The notes: generated by a model from the letters alone, not told the origin. 57,838 bases of DNA from Bacteroidaceae bacterium (GCA_024401215.1 JAKSLL010000014.1:1-57838); one strand, 5' to 3'; shown: positions 44,501 to 54,817, counted from the first letter of the stretch. Translations and numbers: made by a program.

Positions 44501-44508
44501 TAACTTTG
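44501..44508 (+). promoter_or_regulatory. glmS promoter, -7 box TAACTTTG
   Basis: A perfect TAnnTTTG match 31 nt before the ATG at 44539. It overlaps an in-frame ATG at 44506, ruling that codon out as the start. No clear -33 TTG. Confidence 0.65.
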
Positions 44509-44538
44509 CACGGATTACATAAAATTAAATTTTCATTT

Positions 44539-46383
44539 ATGTGTGGTATTGTAGGATATCTTGGTAAGCGAGCTGCTTACCCCGTTTTGGTAAAAGGTCT
44601 AAAAAGATTGGAATATAGAGGCTATGATAGTGCTGGCGTCGCTCTTCTCACAGAGAGCGGAGACCTTAAAGTTTACAAAACAAAGGGTAAGGTTGCTGAC
44701 CTTGAAAACTATGTTTCTGACAAAGATGTCTCTGGCTGTGTCGGTATAGCACATACTCGCTGGGCAACTCATGGCGAACCAAATTCTACAAACGCTCATC
44801 CACATATTTCTTATTCTGGTAATCTTGCTATTATTCATAATGGAATAATTGAAAATTATGCCGTCTTGAAGAAACAGCTTCAAGAAAAAGGCATAGAATT
44901 TAAGAGCAACACAGATACTGAAGTCATTGTTCACCTTATTGAATACATTCGTACAAAAAAGAATTTAGATCTTCTTTCTTCAGTACAGTTAGCTCTCCGC
45001 ACAGTCATTGGCGCATACGCTATTGCCATACTTGACAAAAACGACCCTGACCAAATTATTGCCGCTCGCAAGAGTAGCCCTCTTGTTGTTGGCATCGGAG
45101 AGGATGAATTCTTTTTGGGCAGCGACGCCTCCCCTATTATTGAGTACACAGATAAAATGGTGTATCTTGACGATAAGGACATTGCTGTTATCCGTAGAAA
45201 CGAGGAGCTTGAAGTGGTCGATTTTAAGAACACAAAAATTGACCATGATGTGCAGAAGGTGGATCTAAACCTTGCTCAGATAGAGAAAGGCGGATTCCCT
45301 CATTTCATGCTTAAGGAGATTTTTGAACAGCCAGATTGCTTGCTTGACTGCATGAGGGGGCGCATTAATGTGGAAGGAAACAACATTACTCTTTCTGCCA
45401 TTATTGATAACAGGAAACATCTCATTAATCCAAGGCGAATAATCATTGTGGCATGTGGAACAAGCTGGCATGCAGGTCTTATCGGCAAGCAGCTTATAGA
45501 AGACTTCTGTCAGATTCCTGTCGAAGTAGAATATGCAAGTGAATTCCGCTACAGCAATCCCGTCATCAACAATCAGGACGTTATCATTGCCATAAGTCAG
45601 TCAGGCGAAACTGCTGATACATTGGCAGCAATTGAACTTGCTAAGAAAAAAGGAGCATTCATCTACGGAATCTGCAATGCCATTGGCTCAAGCATACCAC
45701 GAGCAACACATACAGGTTCATACATTCATGTTGGTCCCGAGATTGGTGTTGCTTCAACAAAAGCCTTTACTGGACAGGTTACTGTGCTTACAATGCTTGC
45801 TCTTGCTCTTGGCAAAGAGAGAGGTACAATAAGCAACGACAGATACACAAAAATTATCTCTGAACTCAGTCTCATACCAGAGAAGATGAAAGAACTTCTC
45901 AAGCAGGGCGAGGAGATTAAAGATATTTCTCGTATATTTACATACGCTCACAACTTCCTTTATCTTGGAAGAGGATACAACTATCCTGTAGCCCTTGAAG
46001 GGGCTCTAAAGCTTAAAGAAATCTCTTACATACATGCAGAAGGATACCCAGCAGCAGAGATGAAGCATGGTCCAATTGCTCTCATTGACGAAGAAATGCC
46101 TGTTGTGGTGGTTGCAACAAAGAATGTTTTGTATGAGAAGGTCATCAGCAACATTCAAGAGATAAAAGCTCGACAGGCAAGAGTGATTGCTATTGTGTCT
46201 GAAGGTGACGACACGGTAAGAAAGCTTGCTGATAGTGTCATTGAGTTGCCACAGACAGAAGAGTGCCTCGAGCCGCTATTGGCGTCAATACCTCTTCAGA
46301 TGCTTGCATATTACATCGCTGTTGCAAAGGGAAAGGATGTTGACCAGCCAAGAAACTTGGCAAAGTCTGTGACTGTCGAATAG
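44539..46383 (+). CDS. glmS: Glucosamine-fructose-6-phosphate aminotransferase (isomerizing)
   Basis: 614 residues from the ATG at 44539. The protein begins MCGIVGYLG, so Met removal exposes the catalytic Cys of the class II glutaminase domain; an ATG 33 nt upstream lies in the promoter. Glutaminase motifs RGYDSAG, THTRWATHG (as IAHTRWATHG) and NGIIENY are present. Two SIS domains follow (VACGTSWHAGL; SQSGETADTLAA; LGRGYNYPVALEGALKLKEI), ending LAKSVTVE. GlmS makes glucosamine-6-phosphate for wall and LPS precursors. No glmS ribozyme-like leader was seen. It is followed by a run of other glutamine amidotransferases. Identification is firm. Confidence 0.96.
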   Translation: MCGIVGYLGKRAAYPVLVKGLKRLEYRGYDSAGVALLTESGDLKVYKTKGKVADLENYVSDKDVSGCVGIAHTRWATHGEPNSTNAHPHISYSGNLAIIHNGIIENYAVLKKQLQEKGIEFKSNTDTEVIVHLIEYIRTKKNLDLLSSVQLALRTVIGAYAIAILDKNDPDQIIAARKSSPLVVGIGEDEFFLGSDASPIIEYTDKMVYLDDKDIAVIRRNEELEVVDFKNTKIDHDVQKVDLNLAQIEKGGFPHFMLKEIFEQPDCLLDCMRGRINVEGNNITLSAIIDNRKHLINPRRIIIVACGTSWHAGLIGKQLIEDFCQIPVEVEYASEFRYSNPVINNQDVIIAISQSGETADTLAAIELAKKKGAFIYGICNAIGSSIPRATHTGSYIHVGPEIGVASTKAFTGQVTVLTMLALALGKERGTISNDRYTKIISELSLIPEKMKELLKQGEEIKDISRIFTYAHNFLYLGRGYNYPVALEGALKLKEISYIHAEGYPAAEMKHGPIALIDEEMPVVVVATKNVLYEKVISNIQEIKARQARVIAIVSEGDDTVRKLADSVIELPQTEECLEPLLASIPLQMLAYYIAVAKGKDVDQPRNLAKSVTVE

Positions 46384-46451
46384 AATTGGGAGATTGAAGG
46401 ATAACTTATTTATTAAGGCAAATACAAACATCAAAATAAAAAAGACATTTT

Positions 46452-48344
46452 ATGGAACCTCTCAAACACGAATGCGGAATTGTCATGATACGTCTGCGTA
46501 AGCCGTTGGAATTTTATCAAAAGAAATACGGCACATGGATGTACGGACTCAATAAGCTCTATCTTATGATGGAGAAACAACATAATAGAGGTCAGGAAGG
46601 CGCTGGCATTAGTTGTGTTAAACTTGCAGCTAATCCTGGTGAAGAATACATGTTCCGTGAGAAAGCACTTGGATCTGGTGCTATCACAGAGATATTCGCT
46701 AATGTCCACAGACAATTTAACGATTATTCAATGACAAAGGTTGCTGATGCTGCTTTTGCCAAGAAGAACCTCCCCTTTGCTGGGGAGCTTTATATGGGCC
46801 ACCTCCGGTATTCAACTACTGGCAAGAGTGGTCTTTCTTATGTGCATCCGTTTCTTCGCCGCAACAACTGGAGAGCTAAAAACCTCTGTCTTTGCGGCAA
46901 CTTCAACATGACAAATGTCGAAGAGTTTTTTGCCGAGATAGCAAAGACAGGACAGCACCCACGCGTATATTCTGACACTTACATCATGCTTGAGCAGGTA
47001 GGACATCGTCTTGACAGAGAGTCAGAAAGGTTATGGAAAGAGGCTGTCGAGAAAAACCTGACTGGTTACGACATCACCGACTATATTGAAGAAAACATCA
47101 AAATGGAGAATGTGCTTAACACTTCTGCTCCGCTATGGGATGGCGGCTATGTGGTGTGCGGACAGACAGGAAGCGGCGAGATGTTTTCTATGCGTGACCC
47201 TTGGGGCATTCGTCCTGCTTTTTATTACATGGATGACGAGATTCTTGTTGTTGCCTCTGAAAGACCTGCTATCCAGACAGCTCTTGATCTTGAGGTGGAG
47301 CAGATCAAGGAACTCCTCCCTGGACAAGCGGTTATTGCCAACAAATATGGTGACATAAGATTCGCTCAGATTATTGAACCAAAAGAGAATAAGCGCTGTT
47401 CGTTTGAAAGAATCTATTTCAGCCGTGGAAGCGACAAAGATATCTACAGCGAGCGTAAAGCCCTTGGCAAGCAGCTTCTCAATCCAATCCTCAAGGCTGT
47501 AAATGGCGATGTGGAACATACTGTTTTCTCATTTATTCCAAACACGGCAGAGGTGGCATTCTACGGAATGGTGGACGGATTCAAGGATTACATGCATGAG
47601 AAAAAGATTGAGCAGCTTATGGCTCTTGATCACATGCCTTCGGAAGAGGAACTTCGCAGAATCATTGATCCACAAGTACGAACCGAGAAAGTTGTATTAA
47701 AAGACATAAAACTGCGCACATTCATTACTGAGAGTGACTCTCGAAATGACCTTGCAGCTCACGTTTACGACATAACATACGGAAGTGTTGTCCCTCATGT
47801 TGACAACCTTGTTGTTATTGATGACTCCATTGTACGAGGTACGACCTTAAGAGAATCCATCATTAGGATTCTTGACAGGCTTCATCCAAAGAAGATTGTC
47901 ATTGTCAGCTCATCGCCTCAGGTACGCTATCCTGACTATTACGGAATAGACATGGCAAAGATGAATGAGTTTATCGCTTTCAAGGCAGCAGTAGAACTTC
48001 TGAAAGACAGAAACAAGGAACAGATTATTTACCGAGTGTATCAAAAGTGCAAGGCGCAGCTCAATGTTCCTAAAGAGGAGATGATAAATTATGTGAAAGA
48101 AATTTACGCTCCTTTCTCTGACGAGGAGATCTCTGCAAAGATGGCGGAAATGCTGAGAGCTCCAGGCGTGACATCTGACATAGAGATTGTATATCAGAGC
48201 ATAGAAGGACTTCACCGAGCATGTCCAAATCACCCTGGCGACTGGTATTTCTCTGGCGACTACCCTACTCCTGGCGGTGTTAAGCTTGTCAATAAGGCTT
48301 TCATTGATTATGTTGAGCAGTATTACTTGAACAACGGGAAATGA
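46452..48344 (+). CDS. PurF-like glutamine amidotransferase/phosphoribosyltransferase, long Bacteroidota type
   Basis: 630 residues, longer than ordinary PurF (about 470-510). The protein opens MEPLKHECGIVMIRL; removal of seven residues would expose Cys8 as the Ntn nucleophile. Class II glutaminase motifs follow (KQHNRGQEGAGI; MGHLRYSTTGKSG; CGNFNMTN; RDPWGIRPAFYY). A type I PRTase domain has the PRPP loop VVIDDSIVRGTTLRESI and SSSPQVRYPDYYGIDM. A C-terminal extension of about 100 residues ends in GDWYFSGDYPTPGG. Members are annotated as amidophosphoribosyltransferase (first step of purine synthesis), but the extra parts and its location between glmS and carAB leave open a distinct substrate or a second paralog role. 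The gap to carA is 45 bp, so an operon is likely. Confidence 0.85.
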   Translation: MEPLKHECGIVMIRLRKPLEFYQKKYGTWMYGLNKLYLMMEKQHNRGQEGAGISCVKLAANPGEEYMFREKALGSGAITEIFANVHRQFNDYSMTKVADAAFAKKNLPFAGELYMGHLRYSTTGKSGLSYVHPFLRRNNWRAKNLCLCGNFNMTNVEEFFAEIAKTGQHPRVYSDTYIMLEQVGHRLDRESERLWKEAVEKNLTGYDITDYIEENIKMENVLNTSAPLWDGGYVVCGQTGSGEMFSMRDPWGIRPAFYYMDDEILVVASERPAIQTALDLEVEQIKELLPGQAVIANKYGDIRFAQIIEPKENKRCSFERIYFSRGSDKDIYSERKALGKQLLNPILKAVNGDVEHTVFSFIPNTAEVAFYGMVDGFKDYMHEKKIEQLMALDHMPSEEELRRIIDPQVRTEKVVLKDIKLRTFITESDSRNDLAAHVYDITYGSVVPHVDNLVVIDDSIVRGTTLRESIIRILDRLHPKKIVIVSSSPQVRYPDYYGIDMAKMNEFIAFKAAVELLKDRNKEQIIYRVYQKCKAQLNVPKEEMINYVKEIYAPFSDEEISAKMAEMLRAPGVTSDIEIVYQSIEGLHRACPNHPGDWYFSGDYPTPGGVKLVNKAFIDYVEQYYLNNGK

Positions 48345-48389
48345 TATTGATAAAATCGAAAATAGAACAAGAATATAAAATAATATAAA

Positions 48390-49538
48390 ATGAGAAAAGT
48401 AACACTTATCTTAGACGATGGCTCCAAGTTTCACGGTGAGAGTTTCGGTTATGAAAAAGCTGTGGCTGGTGAGGTTGTGTTCAACACCGCAATGATGGGA
48501 TACCCAGAAAGTTTGACTGACCCATCATACGCAGGTCAGCTTATGGCATTGACTTATCCCTTGATTGGTAATTATGGTGTACCAGAGTTCAGCATTGAAG
48601 AAAATGGTATTGCTACTTACATGGAGAGTGAAAAGATTCATGCGGAAGCTATAATCGTAAGTGATTATAGTACAGAGTATTCGCATTGGAATGGTAAAGA
48701 AACTCTTGCAGATTGGTTGAAGCGTGAACAAGTGCCGGGCATTACTGGCATTGACACTCGACAGCTCACAAAGGTGCTTCGCGAACATGGTGTTATGATG
48801 GGAAAGATTATATTTGATGACGAACCAGATAATGTTCCTTCAGCACAATATGAAGGTGTGAATTACATTGCAAAGGTGTCATGTGACGAAGTCATCACAT
48901 ACAAGCCTGAGGACATGAAAGAAGGCAATGTTGAGGCTCTGAAGCCTGTTCCTGCTGACAAGAAATGCAAGCCAGGCAAGAAGGCTGTACTTGTTGACTG
49001 CGGTGTAAAGAACAACATCATTCGTTGTCTTTTGAAGCGTGGAGTTGAGGTAATCCGTGTGCCATGGAATTACGATTTCAATCAGTTGGAATTTGATGGC
49101 CTCTTCCTTGCAAACGGACCTGGTGACCCAGATACAGCTGTCGATGCTGTTGAGAACATCAAGAAGTTCATGGATTCAGAGAAGAATAGCATCAGCCCTC
49201 GCCCTATTATGGGTATTTGTATGGGTAATCAACTTTTGTCAAAAGCTGCAGGTGCATCAATCTACAAGTTGAAGTATGGACATCGTTCACACAATCAGCC
49301 TGTTCGCCAAGTTGGCACAAACCGCTGCTTCATCACATCTCAAAATCATGGATACGCTGTTGACAGCTCTACCCTTCCTTCTGACTGGGAACCATTGTTT
49401 GTCAACATGAATGATGGTTCAAACGAAGGCATCAAGCATAAGGTTTTCCCTTGGTTCTCTGCCCAGTTCCATCCTGAAGCTGCATCTGGTCCTGTTGACA
49501 CAGAGTTTTTGTTCGATGAATTTGTTAAACTCCTCTAA
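48390..49538 (+). CDS. carA: Carbamoyl-phosphate synthase small subunit
   Basis: 382 residues. N-terminal CPSase small-chain domain (ILDDGSKFHGESFGYE; GEVVFNTAMMGYPESLTDPSYAGQ in part) and a class I glutaminase domain with nucleophile Cys in IMGICMGNQLL, FLANGPGDPD, and the C-terminal His and Glu in AQFHPEAASGP. It hydrolyses glutamine and passes ammonia to CarB for pyrimidine and arginine synthesis. carB begins 15 bp downstream, and the PurF-like gene ends 45 bp upstream. Identification is firm. Confidence 0.97.
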   Translation: MRKVTLILDDGSKFHGESFGYEKAVAGEVVFNTAMMGYPESLTDPSYAGQLMALTYPLIGNYGVPEFSIEENGIATYMESEKIHAEAIIVSDYSTEYSHWNGKETLADWLKREQVPGITGIDTRQLTKVLREHGVMMGKIIFDDEPDNVPSAQYEGVNYIAKVSCDEVITYKPEDMKEGNVEALKPVPADKKCKPGKKAVLVDCGVKNNIIRCLLKRGVEVIRVPWNYDFNQLEFDGLFLANGPGDPDTAVDAVENIKKFMDSEKNSISPRPIMGICMGNQLLSKAAGASIYKLKYGHRSHNQPVRQVGTNRCFITSQNHGYAVDSSTLPSDWEPLFVNMNDGSNEGIKHKVFPWFSAQFHPEAASGPVDTEFLFDEFVKLL

Positions 49539-49553
49539 TCTTACTCTTAGAAA

Positions 49554-52500
49554 ATGACAGACAATAATATTAAGAAAGTTCTGCTCCTCGGTTCAGGAGC
49601 ATTGAAGATCGGTGAGGCTGGCGAATTTGACTATTCTGGCAGTCAGGCTCTAAAAGCATTGAAAGAGGAAGGCATCGAGACAATCCTCATCAATCCAAAT
49701 ATCGCTACAGTACAGACTTCTGAAGGCGTAGCCGACAAGATTTACTTCCTTCCGGTGACACCATTTTTCGTTGAGAAGGTAATCCAGAAGGAACAGCCAC
49801 AAGGCATTCTTCTTGCTTTTGGTGGACAGACAGCCCTTAACTGCGGTGTCGCGCTCTACGAGCAGAAAATCCTTGAGAAGTATAATGTTCAGGTACTTGG
49901 CACTCCTGTTCAGGCTATCATTGACACAGAAGACCGCGACTTGTTTGTAAAGAAGCTTGACGAGATAAATGTCAACACTATCAAGTCGCATGCTTGCGAG
50001 AATCTTGAACAGGCTCGCAGCGCAGCAAAAGAACTTGGCTATCCAGTCATCATTCGTGCTGCCTATGCTCTTGGCGGTCTTGGCTCTGGATTCTGTGATA
50101 ATGAAGAAGAGCTTGATAAGCTTGCTGAGAAAGCATTCTCATTCTCTCCTCAGGTGCTTGTTGAGAAGTCTCTCAAGGGATGGAAGGAGATTGAGTATGA
50201 GGTAGTGCGCGACCGTTATGACAACTGTATCACAGTATGTAATATGGAGAACTTCGACCCACTTGGCATCCATACAGGCGAGTCAATAGTTATTGCTCCA
50301 TCTCAGACACTCACTAACTCAGAATACCATAAACTTCGTGCACTCGCTATTAAGATTATACGTCATATTGGCATTGTCGGTGAATGTAATGTGCAGTATG
50401 CTTTTGATCCTGTGTCAGAGGACTACAGAGTCATCGAGGTTAATGCCCGTTTGTCTCGTTCATCAGCTCTTGCTTCAAAAGCAACTGGCTATCCACTTGC
50501 TTTCGTTGCAGCAAAGCTTGGACTTGGCTATGGTCTCTTTGACTTGAAGAATTCTGTGACAAAGACAACATCTGCTTTCTTCGAGCCAGCGCTTGACTAT
50601 GTTGTCTGCAAGATCCCTCGTTGGGACCTTGGCAAGTTCCGCGGTGTTGACCGCGAACTTGGTTCGTCTATGAAGTCTGTGGGCGAGGTTATGGCAATAG
50701 GCCGTACTTTTGAGGAGGCTATACAGAAGGGTCTTCGTATGATAGGACAGGGCTTGCACGGATTTGTTGGCAATAAGGAACTTCAGATTGAGGACATCGA
50801 CGGTTCGCTCAAAGCGCCAACAGACAAGCGCATCCTTGTTGTCGAGAAGGCTCTCCATCTCGGTTATACCGTTGACCAGATCCATGAACTCACTAAGATT
50901 GACAAGTGGTTCCTGATGAAACTTCAGAATATCCTTAACACATACAAGGAATTGCAGAAGAAAGGATCTCTCGAACGTGTTGACAAGGAGCTTATGCGCC
51001 TTGCAAAAGTTCAGGGATTCACAGATTTCCAGATTGCTCGTGCTGTAGGTCTTGACGCTGTTATTGACAGCGAAGACGCAATGAGTCAAGTGCGTCAGGC
51101 ACGTAAGGAAATGGGCGTTTTGCCTGTTGTCAAGCAGATTGACACCCTTGCTGCTGAGTATCCTGCACAGACAAACTACTTGTATGTTACTTATTCAGGA
51201 ATAGCTCACGACATCGAATACGAGAACGATGGCAAGTCTATTATCGTACTTGGTTCTGGTGCTTATAGAATTGGTTCAAGCGTAGAGTTTGACTGGTGTG
51301 GAGTTCAAGCACTTAACACTATCAGAAAGGAAGGATACCGCTCTATTATGATCAATTACAATCCAGAGACAGTATCTACCGACTATGACATGTGTGACCG
51401 TCTGTATTTTGATGAACTGACATTCGAGCGTGTGCTTGACATCATCGAACTTGAGTCTCCACATGGTGTCATTGTTTCTACTGGTGGACAGATTCCAAAC
51501 AACCTTGCCATGCGTCTGCATGCAGAGAATATTCCTATCTTGGGTACTACTCCAGAAAGCATTGACAATTGCGAAGACCGTGACAAGTTCTCTCAGCTGT
51601 GCGACCGTCTGGGTATTGACCAGCCAGAATGGGCTGCCCTCACAAGCATGAAGGACATTAACCAGTTTATTGACAGAGTAGGATTCCCTGTGCTTGTTCG
51701 TCCATCGTATGTGCTCTCAGGTGCTGCCATGAATGTTTGCTCAAATCAGGAGGAACTTGAACGCTTCCTCAAGCTTGCAGCAAATGTAAGCAAGAAGCAC
51801 CCTGTTGTTGTCAGCAAATTCATTGAGCATGCTAAAGAGATTGACTTCGACGCAGTTGCAAAGGACGGTGAGATTATCGCTTATGCTATCTCTGAGCATA
51901 TCGAGTTTGCTGGAGTACACTCTGGCGACGCAACTCTGCAGTTCCCACCACAGAAGCTTTATGTGGAAACTATGCGCCGCATCAAGAAGATCTCCAAGCT
52001 TCTTGCTAAGGAGCTCAACATCTCTGGCCCATTCAACTGCCAGTACATGGCTAAAGACAATGACATCCTTGTCATCGAAACCAACCTCCGTGCGTCTCGT
52101 TCATTCCCATTTGTAAGCAAGGTTTTAAAAATCAACCTTATCGACCTTGCAACAAAGATTATGCTTGGTGTTCCTGTAGAAAAGCCACATAAGAATCTCT
52201 TTGATATTGAGTATGTCGGTATCAAGGCATCACAATTCTCATTCAACCGCTTGCAGAAGGCTGACCCTGTGCTCGGTGTTGACATGGCATCAACAGGTGA
52301 GGTCGGATGTATTGGCGACGATACAGCTTCAGCATTGCTCAGTTCTATGCTTTCTGTTGGCCAGCGTATTCCAGAGAAGAACATCCTCCTCTCAACAGGT
52401 ACAGGAAAGCAGAAGGCAGAAATGCTCGACGCAGCAAAGGAACTCAAGGCTCATGGCTACAATCTCTACGCCACAGGAGGTACAAGCAAGTATCTCACAG

Positions 52501-52778
52501 ACAATGGCATAGAGAACACTCTTGTTTATTGGCCAAGTGAGGAAGGCAAGCAGCCACAGGCACTCGACATGCTCCGCAATAAGGAGATTGACATGGTTGT
52601 GAATGTTCCTAAGAACCTTTCTGCTGGCGAGCTCTCTAATGGTTATAAGATTCGCCGTGCAGCAATCGACCTTAATATCCCTCTCATCACTAACCCTCGA
52701 CTTGCATCTGCATTCATTAAGGCATTCTGCAACAAGAGTCTTGATGACATTGAAATCAAGGCATGGGATGAATTCTAA
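49554..52778 (+). CDS. carB: Carbamoyl-phosphate synthase large subunit
   Basis: 1074 residues, full length. Two homologous ATP-grasp halves: the first begins KVLLLGSGALKIGEAGEFDY and has IIRAAYALGGLGSGFC and VIEVNARLSRSSALASKATG; the second begins IIVLGSGAYRIGSSVEFDWC and has VLVRPSYVLSGAAMNVC and IETNLRASRSFPFVSKVL. The oligomerisation domain lies between, and a C-terminal MGS-like allosteric domain (LYATGGTSKYLTDNGIE) closes the protein. It makes carbamoyl phosphate from bicarbonate, ammonia and two ATP. A strong terminator follows, ending the glmS-purF-like-carAB run. Identification is firm. Confidence 0.98.
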   Translation: MTDNNIKKVLLLGSGALKIGEAGEFDYSGSQALKALKEEGIETILINPNIATVQTSEGVADKIYFLPVTPFFVEKVIQKEQPQGILLAFGGQTALNCGVALYEQKILEKYNVQVLGTPVQAIIDTEDRDLFVKKLDEINVNTIKSHACENLEQARSAAKELGYPVIIRAAYALGGLGSGFCDNEEELDKLAEKAFSFSPQVLVEKSLKGWKEIEYEVVRDRYDNCITVCNMENFDPLGIHTGESIVIAPSQTLTNSEYHKLRALAIKIIRHIGIVGECNVQYAFDPVSEDYRVIEVNARLSRSSALASKATGYPLAFVAAKLGLGYGLFDLKNSVTKTTSAFFEPALDYVVCKIPRWDLGKFRGVDRELGSSMKSVGEVMAIGRTFEEAIQKGLRMIGQGLHGFVGNKELQIEDIDGSLKAPTDKRILVVEKALHLGYTVDQIHELTKIDKWFLMKLQNILNTYKELQKKGSLERVDKELMRLAKVQGFTDFQIARAVGLDAVIDSEDAMSQVRQARKEMGVLPVVKQIDTLAAEYPAQTNYLYVTYSGIAHDIEYENDGKSIIVLGSGAYRIGSSVEFDWCGVQALNTIRKEGYRSIMINYNPETVSTDYDMCDRLYFDELTFERVLDIIELESPHGVIVSTGGQIPNNLAMRLHAENIPILGTTPESIDNCEDRDKFSQLCDRLGIDQPEWAALTSMKDINQFIDRVGFPVLVRPSYVLSGAAMNVCSNQEELERFLKLAANVSKKHPVVVSKFIEHAKEIDFDAVAKDGEIIAYAISEHIEFAGVHSGDATLQFPPQKLYVETMRRIKKISKLLAKELNISGPFNCQYMAKDNDILVIETNLRASRSFPFVSKVLKINLIDLATKIMLGVPVEKPHKNLFDIEYVGIKASQFSFNRLQKADPVLGVDMASTGEVGCIGDDTASALLSSMLSVGQRIPEKNILLSTGTGKQKAEMLDAAKELKAHGYNLYATGGTSKYLTDNGIENTLVYWPSEEGKQPQALDMLRNKEIDMVVNVPKNLSAGELSNGYKIRRAAIDLNIPLITNPRLASAFIKAFCNKSLDDIEIKAWDEF

Positions 52779-52810
52779 GAGAATGTGATATTTCCATAAT
52801 ATTTATATTA

Positions 52811-52862
52811 AGAAATGAGAAAAAATCAGTAACTTTACCGATGTTTTCTCATTTCTTTTTTT
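52811..52862 (+). terminator. carB terminator
   Basis: AGAAATGAGAAAA (52811-52823) pairs with TTTTCTCATTTCT (52844-52856), loop 20 nt, followed by a T-run. Confidence 0.8.
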
Positions 52863-52955
52863 GCATCTGTTACACATCTCTCTTTATTTCATAGAGATAA
52901 ACAAGATACAAATGACAGATTGAGGCTATAGTGAAAAAAATAAATACCTATTAGT

Positions 52956-53657
52956 ATGCGTATCGACATAATAACAGTTCTTCCTGAACTTATCGAACCT
53001 TTCACAAAAGAATCCATACTTGGCAGAGCTCAGAAAAAAGGGCTTGCAGAGATTTATGTCCATAATCTTCGCGATTATACCGCCGACAAGCATAAGCGCG
53101 TCGATGACTACCCATTTGGCGGTAAGGCAGGAATGGTCATTCAATGCCAGCCTCTTGATGCCTGCATCTCGGAATTGACTTCAGAAAGACATTATGATGA
53201 AATAATATTTACTGCTCCCGATGGTGAGACATTCAACCAGCCGATGGCTAACGAGTTGAGTCTCAAGGAGAATATCATCATAATCTGCGGACATTACAAA
53301 GGAATAGATTATCGCATTCGTGAACATCTCATCACAAAGGAGGTGTCAATTGGCGATTATGTGCTGACAGGCGGCGAACTTGCAGCAGCAATAATGACAG
53401 ATGCCATAATTCGTGTTGTTCCAGGTGTCATAGGGGATGTGGAGAGTGCTTTGTCTGACTCATTCCAGGACAACCTTCTTGAACCTCCATGCTACACACG
53501 CCCTGCCGAGTACCACCCTATTTCAAATCCTAATGAATCATGGAAAGTTCCAGATATACTCCTTTCTGGTCATGAGGCAAAAATAAAGGAGTGGGAGTAC
53601 GACCAAGCTCTTGCACGCACTAAAGCCAGAAGACCCGACTTGCTCGAGGAGAAATAA
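52956..53657 (+). CDS. trmD: tRNA (guanine-N1)-methyltransferase TrmD
   Basis: 233 residues. TrmD methylates G37 of tRNAs with SAM to prevent frameshifting. The SPOUT knot is clear: [19 protein letters not shown] and [35 protein letters not shown] carries the catalytic region, and [16 protein letters not shown] the C-terminal part. In many bacteria trmD lies with rpsP, rimM and rplS; here it stands alone, as often in this phylum. Identification is firm. Confidence 0.97.
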   Translation: MRIDIITVLPELIEPFTKESILGRAQKKGLAEIYVHNLRDYTADKHKRVDDYPFGGKAGMVIQCQPLDACISELTSERHYDEIIFTAPDGETFNQPMANELSLKENIIIICGHYKGIDYRIREHLITKEVSIGDYVLTGGELAAAIMTDAIIRVVPGVIGDVESALSDSFQDNLLEPPCYTRPAEYHPISNPNESWKVPDILLSGHEAKIKEWEYDQALARTKARRPDLLEEK

Positions 53658-53879
53658 GGTCAATTTCAACTTGTGAAACTTGTGTCTGTACCTATCTGGT
53701 TTGTTGTATAGCCCATTAAATTTCACACAAACAGACGTATGGAAGCTTTGCTTTGTCATCAAAGTGCTATATAATCATAACACCTTGATTGCGAGTAACT
53801 TGTGGTGCTTTTGTGAAATTTTTGTAAAATCCTTTTCATGTCTTTTCATCGATTGTAAATTATTTGTAAAACAGTTTTC

Positions 53880-53911
53880 TTGCATTGTTGTGGTTAATGT
53901 TCGTACCTTTG
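53880..53911 (+). promoter_or_regulatory. Promoter upstream of the 53948-54817 gene
   Basis: TTG at 53880-53882, 21 nt, then TACCTTTG at 53904-53911. The start near 53918 leaves a leader of about 30 nt and excludes the in-frame ATG at 53885. The rest of the gap from 53658 is AT-rich, with no gene. Confidence 0.7.
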
Positions 53912-53947
53912 TGGCATGAAAGTTTAATCACAAAAAAATATTTGGTT

Positions 53948-54817
53948 ATGAAAAGAATTATTATTAGCATCCTCAGCATTGTCACCACCTTAGCATCGGC
54001 AATGGCACAGACAGAGAACCCTCGCGGTGTGTATAAGATGGCATCGCTGATTGACAAGAATGGAAAGGAGATTGACGCACCTTTCGACCAGTATAAGATT
54101 TGTACCGATAGCATCACACTGATGATGAGCGTGCAGGGAAATGCGTTTCGCTTAAGCAGAAATGATAGCAGTATATTCAATTATACTGGTGAGGAGCCAG
54201 ATGGTGCCGACTCTACAAAAACTCGCATCTTCAACAGCAGCAAGGATCACTTCTCGCTGAAGTGGTGGAGCACAACACCTGGTCACGTTTATTTCCCTGC
54301 TAACGGATGGTGCCAGGAGAATTACGTGGCTAATAGTTATTCGGAGAAAGGAAAGATTGTGTTTGATGCACTTATGAATCCTGCTGCAACAGAAGTGGAC
54401 AAGAACGCTCCTATCTATGGAAGCTGGCACATTGTTGAGACATTCGACGATTTCATTGATGTGAAGAAGTATGTGAAGGAATTGAATAAGTCTGGCAAGA
54501 ACATAGATGACTCTACTGTCAAGCCATACGACATTCTCGTTATAAGTTCGGAGCACATGGTGTCTATTGGAGGCAGAGTTTACGACTTCTTCAGCGATGG
54601 CAAGACATATTTCCACAACGTCAAGAATACCCCTGAAGAGGAATGGCACAAGATAACATGGCTCACTCCCGACCTCATCGCAGTGTCCGTCACTCGCAAC
54701 AACGGCAGGTTCACCGACTATGAGCTGTGGCATCGCATCAAGAGCGACATCACTCCAATTAGCAAAATCGCTCACAACTATCTTTCTGTTATAACTCCTT
54801 CAAGATTGAGTTTCTGA
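53948..54817 (+). CDS. Secreted protein with two lipocalin-like halves, unknown function
   Basis: 289 residues from the ATG at 53948, which opens a signal peptide (MKRIIISILSIVTTLASAMAQ). Two halves start similarly: NPRGVYKMASLIDKNGKEID (about 24-43) and PIYGSWHIVETFDDFIDVKK (about 156-175), and each runs on as beta-strands with Trp/Tyr pairs (HFSLKWWSTTPGHVYFPAN; RVYDFFSDGKTYFHNV). This suggests a duplicated small barrel domain of lipocalin type, as in several Bacteroidales DUF families; I am not sure which one. It is preceded by a good promoter and followed by an AT-only hairpin. No function is proposed. Confidence 0.6.
   Translation: MKRIIISILSIVTTLASAMAQTENPRGVYKMASLIDKNGKEIDAPFDQYKICTDSITLMMSVQGNAFRLSRNDSSIFNYTGEEPDGADSTKTRIFNSSKDHFSLKWWSTTPGHVYFPANGWCQENYVANSYSEKGKIVFDALMNPAATEVDKNAPIYGSWHIVETFDDFIDVKKYVKELNKSGKNIDDSTVKPYDILVISSEHMVSIGGRVYDFFSDGKTYFHNVKNTPEEEWHKITWLTPDLIAVSVTRNNGRFTDYELWHRIKSDITPISKIAHNYLSVITPSRLSF

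Noticed and set aside
44506-44538. Earlier ATG for glmS
   Set aside because: It overlaps the -7 box and would bury the catalytic Cys, which must follow the initiator Met.
44412-44538. glmS ribozyme
   Set aside because: The leader after the -7 box is about 25 nt, too short for the ribozyme.
53885-53947. Earlier ATG for the two-lipocalin-like protein
   Set aside because: It lies upstream of the predicted transcription start and hides the signal peptide.
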